Below are positions 56,346-64,000 of a stretch of DNA of 64,000 nt, in pieces. Position 1 is the stretch's first letter; the number at the start of each line of letters is the position of its first letter. The position numbers and the translations under genes were made by a program. The DNA is from Prillingera fragicola. Lineage: Eukaryota > Basidiomycota > Tremellomycetes > Trichosporonales > Trichosporonaceae. The notes below the pieces were generated by a model, which did no database searches, had not been told where the DNA came from, and saw nothing but the letters and a program-made list of their open reading frames with translations. Location: positions 1,674,001-1,738,000 of the forward strand of contig BEDY01000004.1 in assembly GCA_002335605.1 (NCBI GenBank). The letters run 5' to 3'.

Positions 56346-57544
56346 ATGACCCACCGGCGCAACCTCCCCCTCGCCTGGTCAACTCTCCAGCAGCGTGAAG
56401 GCCTCCGCAGGTCATTGTCACTGCAGGCAGCAGTCACAGGCACTACCGGCAACCGCGCGCCACCGCCCGAAGCGTTAATCTACTCGACGCAGCAGTCGCA
56501 CAACGCTGGCCGCGCAGGGAATCGGTACCGCGACGTCCTGGCTTATGATCGCACTGCGGTCAAAGTCGATGGGGAGGGGTACTTGAACGCCAATGTCGTG
56601 GCGGATGCCGCGGGCAGGTGGTGGGTTGCGGCGCAGGTGAGTCGCGAGCGCGCGAGCAAGGCTAGCTTCACAGACTGGCTCTCCTTATGCTCTGAATGCA
56701 ACCAGGAAGATCACTGATGCTCGCCCGCGCAGGCACCAATGCCGCGAACAATGTATCCCTTCTTCCGGGCCATCTACACGCGCGCCGCGAGCGCCGACCC
56801 CACTGCGGCCACCGCGCCGTCTCCTGCCGAAGGCGGCAAGCGTCACGCAATCCTCGTGCAGCTCACGGGCTGGGAGGAGAACGGGATGGCCAAGGCTGAC
56901 CCCTACATGTGCGTTGCCCCTGATGCGAAGGGAGGAGCTGATGAGCAGGCCCCGCGCCAAGTCGCCCAAAGTGTTCACTGAAGACGGCAAGAGCATCAAG
57001 CTTGAGCTCGAGGCCCAGAAGAATGAACCCGAGCGAGGCAGCGTCTATTCCACCTTGACCCTCAGCAGCCCCTCGGACACGACACAAGGAGACATGACAC
57101 TGCATCACTACTACTTTGATGCCTGGCCCGACCACGGTGTGCCCGAAGGCCCAGCCGTCGAGGCGCTCAAAGGGCTTGTTGGCGCGGTGGCGGCTCTGCA
57201 GGAGGAGCTGGGCGGGCCGGATCAAGTAGAAGTGTGGGCCCACTGGTACGTACCCCAGTACAAGAGCAAAAGAAGGCATGCTGATGACCTCCAGCTCGGC
57301 CGGCGTGGGACGCACGGGCACTTTTCTCGCGCTCCTGTCCTTCTTCCAATCCAGTGGCGAGGCGCTGTCGCGTGACAATTCGCCTTTGGGACCGCTGCCT
57401 GCCGAGGTGGCTGCGGAGCCCGCTGCCGTCGTGGTGGATGGGATGAGGGACTGGCGCGGGATGCTCGTGCAGACTGAAGCGCAGTTTTTGCTGCTGGTCA
57501 AGATTGTGGATCAGTGGAAGAAGGAGGGGTTGGGAGCGCGCTGA
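56346..57544 (+). CDS. Classical protein tyrosine phosphatase
   Basis: Four exons: 56346-56636, 56733-56908, 56949-57245 and 57295-57544, giving 337 residues. PTP motifs appear in order: NRYRDVLAYDRTAVKV, YLNANVV, WVAAQAPMPRTMYPFF (the Q-P-x-P region), LTGWEENGMAKADPYMP, the WPD loop YFDAWPDHGVP, and the signature HCSAGVGRTG with nucleophile Cys255. The last intron cuts the Cys codon itself (TG|C). The enzyme dephosphorylates phosphotyrosine; in fungi such enzymes often act on MAP kinases (yeast Ptp1-3). The N-terminus has no presequence or membrane anchor, so it is cytosolic or nuclear. A catalytic-domain-only length is usual for yeast Ptp1. Confidence 0.93.
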
Positions 57545-57654
57545 GTAGCAAGTGCGGGTGGTTGACGGCTGGCTTTCGTTGTAGCATAGTAGCATTTTGT
57601 GCATTTATCTGTCTCATCTGATCTGACAACTACCAGTACAAGAGCTGGCGCCGC

Positions 57655-60414
57655 CTAGCTCGCAGGGAACCAGTTGGCCATATCGGCCCCCAGCCCAGCA
57701 ATATCAGGCTGCTGAATCGGATCTGCCAGTCAGCTCACAACCACGGCAAACACGTACCGTCAGCCATAGGGAACCATGCCGAGAAATTCAACTCTTCGGG
57801 CCACACATCAAGCAGGGGGTTCAGATCCACCTCCCCTGCCCCCTCGGCAAAGTCTGCCGGCAGGAGCGACTGGTCCGTATACCCCGCCGCTGGCGATACT
57901 GTCGGCGCGGCGCTCGTGGCGGTCGCGCGGGCTGCCTCTTCCGACAGGGTCGTGAAGGGAAGCGTCCCCTGTTCGCGGGCCTTGAAGAGCGCACGGCGGA
58001 GGAGGTCGGTGAATGATATCGTGGGGTCTGCGTGGCGTTGTCAGTGCTAGGTCCTTGCAGTTACAAAAACGGCGTCGCTTACACTGTCCAAGTTTGAGAA
58101 GCAACTTGTCGATATCCAAGCTGACTTGATACAGGTCGCACACCTCTGGGAGAAGCTGGACCATGCGGATGACGTAGCGCGCCGTCCCGATGATGGCAAT
58201 GTGAAAGTTGTGGTTGCCGTACTCCGAGTCCTTCTCTTGTCGGCCGCTGCCGATTGCTTGGATTAGAAAGGCGCCAGCGCGCAGACCAGAGCCGAGCCAC
58301 TGGCGGCGTTCGTTGGAGAGGAGAACAATGTCGTTCTTCGTGTGCACACCGTACCATGCCAGAGAGTTTGTGAACATTCTGAGCTGTCAGTGGCGTTGAG
58401 ACCAGGTCGCTTACGTTCCGTACGCCTTCTGACTCCCAACTAATTGTCAGCTCTGCACAGCCTTGCGGCTACTCACGCTCTTTAACAAGATAGTGGTCTG
58501 ACGGCAGCCCTTCGCGATGATAGTAATTGATCCAGAAGTCATACACCTCGTTAATATTCTTGTTTGTCTCCCTCAACACCTGATCGAGCTCCTTGCCGCC
58601 ACTTGTTGTCCGGTAAGGCCTAAACCACGGCTCTGCACGCGTCAGTTCTGTCCCCAAGTTCAAGTAAAACGCACCTCGGGCAGCACTGATTTCCACCGAG
58701 ACGATCAGCCGACTATCCCAGACATTCGCCAGCGGGTGGTCCAGAATCTCGCGCGCATACATGATCTTTTCCCCGGGATCCCCAGTAGTGAAGGGAATAG
58801 GGAGACCGTGGTTGTACGAGTTTTCGTAGAGCTGCTTGACGATCTGCCCGTCAATGCACATCTCAAGCGGGCACTTACAGCTAGCCATAACCGCGCACCG
58901 GCTAGCAGAGGTCGTTGTCGCTCCAGCCTGCTATTCGGCCTTCGCGAGTCGGAGCGGATCTTGTGGAGGTAGGGCAAGCAGCGATAGAGGCGCATATCTG
59001 TTGCAAGGGCTGCGGCATGAATGCCTGTACGCCAACCGTTGTCTCCCCAGGCGCCGAGGATGGCTGTCATTAGCTTTAAGCTATTGTCTAAGACGTACTC
59101 AGTGCCTGCACCGTTTCCATTGTTGCAACAGGCGAGAATACCGTTGTCTTGGCTGCATGTCAGCAATGTCGAGATGTGACACGCACCCATTGCCTCGGCA
59201 TGTTCGAGACATCGCTTGGCCATGTCTGATGACATGTTTTTTGCCTGAGCTGCGACCCAGAGAATGACGGTGATGCAGAATGGCGACCGCTTGCGCAGAC
59301 TGCACGTCAGCGGGGGCGCGCAGGCGTAACTCACCTCTCCCAGGTATCGACTTCCGGGTCGAGGATAGGCAAGAAGGGGTAGGCGTATTCGAAGAATCTA
59401 CATGTCAGGTGGCGTTGATAGCAGTGACTCACGCGTCGAACAGAGCTTTGCCTTCTGCTTCTGAGCAGATGCCCAGGCTTACTGGGTCGGCTTGACCCGC
59501 CAGGTGATCTGTTGTTCCACCCCACTCCGGCTCGGCCTCATCGCGTCGCTTCCTCTTGGCTGGTCGCTCGTGTGTGTTTTGTCCGTCATTGATTAGGCGA
59601 TGTTCCTCCTCGCGGCGAATGAGATCCCGAAGTGGCTCCATCTGAACGACCTGGTCAAGCGGGTCCTCCTCGTCTGAGACGGCGCTCTCTTCTTGTGGCA
59701 CAACGATGGGATGGCTGTCTCGGGCCGAGGACGACTGGTGCTGGCGTGGTGATGATTGCCACGCCTGAGCAGCGCCAGCTTGAAAGCCAGCCGCAAATGG
59801 GGCAGTGAATTCGGTGGAAGGCGGGTTCCAGTGCACGTCCGGCGATACCCCGGAAACGTGTCGGTGTGAGGACTGAGAGTAAGCTGAGGGTGTGTTCAGA
59901 GCTGCTGCACCTGCAAGGAATTAGTGAGGCACTCATTGCACTAAACAAACCATCTCGGGCCGACATGCTTGCCATGGGAGAGGCATTGTCAGAGTTGAAT
60001 GTCACGGGAGTGCCCATCGGAGCAGCCTGGGGTGGCGCGAAGCGTAGTAGAAGAGACGAAATGTCGTCCAGTTTCTGGTTGATGCCTCCAACTTGGCCCT
60101 CAAGAGACTCCAGGCGACTGTAGTAGTCAGAAACGGCCCAGTGTTTACAACCCAGGCGCGCACGTTTTGGTAGCTTTCATAAAATGGTCGTTCTCCTCGG
60201 GTGCCAACCGCGCGACAGGCCCCATGTCAAAGCTGCACGCAAGGTTCATGGTCCTGCACCGCTTGCATGGTGGATTCTCCTTGTCCTTGCACTTGATCTT
60301 CATCTTGCGGCAGGCATCGCAAGCTCGCGCCGGGGTCTCAATCGTCTTTGTGTTGTCGGCGTGCCGGCCCGAGCTGTCGTCGGTGTCGAAGCCGGTGTCG
60401 CTGTTGCGCGGCAT
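57655..60414 (-). CDS. Zn2Cys6 fungal transcription factor with fungal regulator middle domain
   Basis: Thirteen exons: 60414-60164, 60117-59951, 59910-59433, 59397-59335, 59299-59187, 59152-59099, 59063-58879, 58843-58675, 58632-58477, 58439-58415, 58378-58083, 58027-57758 and 57722-57655, giving 764 residues. The zinc cluster occupies Cys32-Cys60 with spacing C-x2-C-x6-C-x7-C-x2-C-x6-C. A coiled coil follows (RLESLEGQVGGINQKLDDIS), typical of dimer formation. The middle domain has FFEYAYPFLPILDPEVDTWE, ETVQALTILGAWGDNGWRTG and REILDHPLANVWDSRLI, matching the pattern of fungal-specific factors. The C-terminal 100 residues are acidic with aromatic clusters (DVWPEELNFSAWFPM, WFPAS), likely an activation domain. 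All 13 exons close in frame, and one is 25 nt. It is divergent from an alpha-glucoside-type permease 874 bp away, a common regulator-target arrangement. Confidence 0.88.
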
Positions 60415-61288
60415 GGTGTGTCGGTCGCGGGGGTTCTTGGACGTAAAAGTTGGGATAGTATGATTCTGGGCTGGAATACAACGCTCAATCCTCTCCAGAG
60501 CAAGCTGTTGAGCGTTGTGGGATGGATGAAGAGATGTCAAAGACCGTGGCTGATGCTTGTTCGGCCCGTTTACCGCCCCGTGCCTGAGTTCATTCTCCTC
60601 CACAATATCCATCTCCCTGCTTTCAACACTCGTTTTCGACCTTGCAGGATCGTAGGCTACCCCAGAGAGATGCTCTGGGACCCCTGTGGGGCGAGAAGAT
60701 CTCCGCGAACATCGGTACAGCGGCAGGACCCCGTCATGGTCAGGCCTCTCAAGTCCCCAGGTCACGCCGACCCTCCCCAGTGCGCGTGATCACTTGTCAA
60801 CACGCCGGCTCTCTGCCGTCGATATTCCGAGCGTGGTGAGCGTACATTGGCATGTTGATGTTGCTAGCCGTCAGAAATTCCCGTCCGTTCAAGCCATCGA
60901 ACGGGAATCTCTTAAACACTTGCCAATTCTTATGATGAATCGCACTCCCACTGTAGGACCCCTCGGGCCGAACGCACCGAGTCCGCCGAGTGAACGCCAC
61001 GCCGACTCGGCCCGCCCCTCATGTTGTTGCACCAAACTTCAAGTACGCCGTCGCTACCCCGGATGTGGTCCCCCGGCGCGAGCACCGACCGCGTACCGGC
61101 GACTGGTCCCGTACGGCCGAACAACATTGGCGACACTGGGGCCACGGTGGGCGAGGTGGAGAACATCCAGCGATATAAGACTAGCCCATGCGGGGCACTC
61201 AACCCCCATCCTCAAGCTACTCCTCTCCGATCTCGACTATCTCTTTCTACTACTCTTCTCCAACACATTCACAGCGACATTGGCAGCA
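60415..61288. promoter_or_regulatory. Divergent promoter between Zn2Cys6 regulator and permease, with CCGAGT cluster
   Basis: CCGAGT at 60977-60982 and 60986-60991, with its complement ACTCGG at 61005-61010, lies about 280-310 bp before the permease start. TATAAG is at 61174-61179. The CGG-containing triplets are what zinc cluster regulators bind, so autoregulation and control of the permease by the adjacent regulator is a reasonable inference. Confidence 0.45.
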
Positions 61289-63061
61289 ATGACCAAGGAG
61301 ACTGTTGATTCCACTGTCCCCACCATGACCGAGGAGACCGGCATGGACCCCTACCTCATCGCCCAGGCGCAGGAGGCGGCTGAGCGCGAGAAGAACATGA
61401 CTATCAAGGAGGCTCTGCCTACGTTCTGGCGCGGCATGCTCTGGTCGTGCGCTCTTTCGTTTGCGCTTGTCATGGAGGGCTACGATGTCAGCTTGGTAAG
61501 TGCCTGTCGGTCGGTTGTCGGGATATATCTCGTCCCCTCCACCTGCTCCTTGTGGGCAACTTTGGCTAACATTTCAGACTGGCTCGTACTACGGACAACC
61601 TTACTTTCAGAAGAAGTTTGGCCACCTCAATTCAGTTGGCAAGTATGAGATTGCCGCCAACTGGCAGGCTGGTATCGGCAACATCGGCAACGTTGGTTCA
61701 GTCATTGGTCTCCTCCTCAACGGTTACTGCCAGTACCACTATGGCGCCAAGAAGACCTACTGCGTTTCCATGATTGCCATGGCCGCCTTCATCTTCATCT
61801 TTGTCTTTGCTCCTTCGCTTCCTGTTCTCATGGTCGGCCAGTTCCTCATCGGCATCGTGAGTTACCCCGGACTGCTCAAAGTAGTCAACACTGACCCACC
61901 CAGCCCTGGGGAGTCTTCCAGACCCTTACCACGGCCTACGCTGCTGAGATCTGCCCCATGGCTGCTCGCGCCTACCTCACCTCGTTTGTCAACATTTGCT
62001 GGGCTGCTGGTCTCTTCATCGGTTCCGGTGTTGTTCGCGGTGCCCTCACTATCGAGAGCGACATGTCGTGGCGCCTTCCCTACATCCTTCAGTGGGTGTG
62101 GGTCCTCCCCCTCTTCCTCGTCGGTTTCTTCGCCCCCGAGTCGCCCTGGTACCTCGCCCGCATGAACCGCTTTGACGACGCCAAGCGCAGCATTGCCCGC
62201 ACGGCCAAGCCCGGATTCTACCAGGACCACGACCTTGAGGCTCAGGTTGCCCTCATGCGCCACACTCTCGAGCTCGAGCGTCAGCAGCAGAACAAGTACT
62301 CGATCTGGAACTGCTTCAAGGGTACCAACCTCCGTCGTGTTGAGATTGCCTGTGTTGTCTGGGCCGTTCAGACTACTTGCGGCCAGCAGCTCACCGGCTA
62401 CACTGCCCAGTTCCTCCAGGTCGTTGGCATGGATGTTGACAAGTCGTTCGACATTGGTCTCGGTCAGAGCGGCTGCCTCGTCTTTGGCACTATTCTGGTC
62501 TGGTTTGGTATCAACCGCTTTGGCCGTCGCCCCATCTACATCTGGGGTCAGATTGGTGTCCTCCTGTGCCAGCTCCTCATCGGTGTCTTTGGCTTCTTCA
62601 ACGCCAAGACCCCCGGACTCAACTACGGCATTGCCACTTTCCTCATGCTCCTCAACCTTGTCTTTGCGTGCACCCTCGGCCCCACCTGCTACACCATTGT
62701 TGCCGAGATCCCCGCCGCAGAAGTCCGTGGCCCTACCATTGTCCTCGCCCGTGCCGCCTACGTTATTATCGGCATGGCATTCGGCCAGATCAACCCTCGC
62801 ATGATCACCGTCGACGGCTGGAACTGGGGAGCCCGCGGCGCGCTCCTCTACGTCGGCCTCGGTGCCATCGCTATCACCTGGACCTACTTCCGTCTTCCCG
62901 AGACCCGCGACCGCACCTACGGAGAGCTCGACATTTTGTTCCACAACAAGGTCTCTGCGCGCAAGTTCTCTACCACCAAGGTTGACGAGTTTGAGGGCGA
63001 CGAGATTGCCAACTACGGCGCCAACGACAAGGACCTTGCCGAGGTTGAGCACAAGGATTAG
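61289..63061 (+). CDS. MFS alpha-glucoside (maltose)-type sugar:H+ symporter
   Basis: Three exons: 61289-61495, 61578-61856 and 61904-63061, giving 547 residues. The cytosolic start contains IKEALPTFWRGMLWS, and helix 1 has MEGYDVSLTGSYYGQPYFQK, typical of maltose and alpha-glucoside permeases (yeast Mal11/Agt1, Mph2/3). Other marks are TTAYAAEICPMAARAYLTS, APESPWYLAR after helix 6, TTCGQQLTGYTAQF in helix 7, GRRPIYIWGQ, and LPETRDRTYGELDILF after helix 12. It imports an alpha-glucoside disaccharide or related sugar across the plasma membrane. Codon bias is strong (frequent GCC, CTC, GTC), suggesting high expression. Its promoter is shared with the Zn2Cys6 regulator. Confidence 0.92.
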
Positions 63062-64000
63062 GATCGTATATAGTACAAGTGCTCAGGGAGGGAGAGGTTG
63101 GGCTCCAACTGGAGGACGGGAAAATCATAGGGTAATGAATTTGTTGTTCAAAACAAGTGTGCACATATGTACAGTTCGATTAAACCGAACTCAGTTGGCG
63201 TGGTTTTTACTGTTCTCCATGACCATGTACTACAGCATTTACCAAGTTATTCCTTTCCACGCTCCCCAGAACCACTCCTATAGCCCTGCAAGTGGGCAAA
63301 CGGACTCCTCGAATTTCGCGGTTCTTCTGTGTATTTAATTCGACTGTTAATTACATTTCCCTTCGACCAGTACCACCTCGCCCACAATTAAGGAATAACG
63401 GTACACCAGTCTGTTGTCAGAGAATGAGCTGGCAAAGGTTTCTTCACGTTTGGATCTTTATGAGCAGGTGCTAAACAGAGGGTTTGACTGGTCGTGGCAG
63501 TGACGCAACGCCTGGCCTGGTTTTTTGGTTTATATGCAGCGCTGTATGCCCTAGTTCAACAACTCTCTCCATGCCCTTGTGTATGTCTTTCATCGCTCAA
63601 AAGAGGAGTGCTTTTTGATCCCTCATTGTGAGCGTTCGGGAGATTCGCCTCGGCTGAACCAAGCTGCTCCGACTCTGATCCACTCTGCACCATCTGGCCG
63701 TCTTAACATGTTTGCCCACTGTCGTCGGCGTATGGCGTCGTTAACGAGGACGACGGCACGGCGGCTTGGCACGGTGGCCAATCGGTCGCTCTCGCACCGA
63801 TTGGTGACGCAGTGGGCATTGCGTACTTCTTTGTCGCCAAAAGAGACCCTTTTGTGTCTTTGTTTGATTGTGGGCAGGGATGTGGATCGGTGTCGCTCGG
63901 CCCGAGTGACGGGATGACATCTTCGCGCTGTGTGGCTTGAGGAAGGTCAGCCATGTGCAACATACGTGGAAAGCAGCGATGCCGTGCCACTTGCTTGCGT
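63062..64000. other. Downstream flank; promoter-like sequence at the window end
   Basis: No gene is supported. A TATA-like TTTATATGC lies near 63530. A perfect 9-bp inverted repeat CCAATCGGT-N9-ACCGATTGG lies at 63778-63804, suggesting the upstream region of a gene beyond the window. Confidence 0.4.
63778..63804. promoter_or_regulatory. Perfect inverted repeat CCAATCGGT-N9-ACCGATTGG
   Basis: Two 9-bp arms around a 9-bp spacer, with a CCAAT box on each strand. Its core matches the inverted repeat at 9141-9156. Confidence 0.45.

Noticed and set aside
61862..63052. 396-codon minus-strand frame opposite the alpha-glucoside permease
   Set aside because: Antisense mirror of strongly biased codons; no independent support.
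63579..63917. 112-codon frame near the window end
   Set aside because: Arg/Ser-rich with no motif, and it overlaps promoter-like inverted repeats.

Overview
The window is nuclear DNA from a GC-rich basidiomycete, most likely a tremellomycete yeast of the Trichosporon/Cutaneotrichosporon/Vanrija kind. The genes are fungal (DASH kinetochore subunit, Zn2Cys6 regulators, Urb2, Swc4, Mcr1, lipin, a MAG-type secreted glycoprotein). Nearly every gene is broken by short introns, many of 35-60 nt, with GTGAGT/GTACGT-type donors and CTGAC/CTAAC branch sites 5-25 nt before the acceptor. Gene models were rebuilt by hand from splice signals, frame continuity and family motifs. Every multi-exon model given closes in frame, but a few splice choices and starts remain uncertain and are flagged. 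Order and genus are inferred from gene content, not from an rRNA marker.

Layout. 1-13 kb: the 3' end of a fungal regulator, a type I sulfatase, a sugar porter, an L-fucose-permease-like transporter, then 3.6 kb of gene-free DNA holding a degenerate repeat cluster. 12.4-25.3 kb: housekeeping genes (Dap1, LETM1/Mdm38, Swc4/DMAP1, a HAPSTR1-like protein, an RFC small subunit) and two proteins of unknown function. 25.6-33.4 kb: a regulator carrying both C2H2 and Zn2Cys6 fingers, a divergent transaldolase, a second sugar porter and tRNA-Ser(CGA). 33.5-57.5 kb: Urb2, a candidate eIF4E-binding protein, a secreted MAG-like protein with a ricin-B domain, a CSC1/OSCA channel, a Yip1-family protein, lipin, DASH Dad3, NADH-cytochrome b5 reductase Mcr1 and a tyrosine phosphatase. 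57.6-63.1 kb: a 13-exon Zn2Cys6 regulator divergent from an alpha-glucoside-type permease.

How they fit together. There is a scattered carbohydrate-uptake theme: four MFS sugar transporters of three subfamilies, a sulfatase, a secreted lectin-bearing protein, a transaldolase and three putative regulators. Several of these genes have a TATA element 50-260 bp upstream. Three housekeeping promoters that I read instead carry CACGTG (Dap1/LETM1, RFC, Yip1-like). Mitochondrial or membrane functions (Dap1, LETM1, Mcr1, lipin, CSC1, Yip1-like) are interspersed with no operon-like logic. I saw no transposon, CRISPR array, virus or plasmid feature. The best candidates for something undescribed are the 9.3-11.4 kb repeat cluster, the matching ACCGAT inverted repeats at 9.14 kb and 63.78 kb, the divergent regulator-permease pair, and the candidate eIF4E-binding protein.
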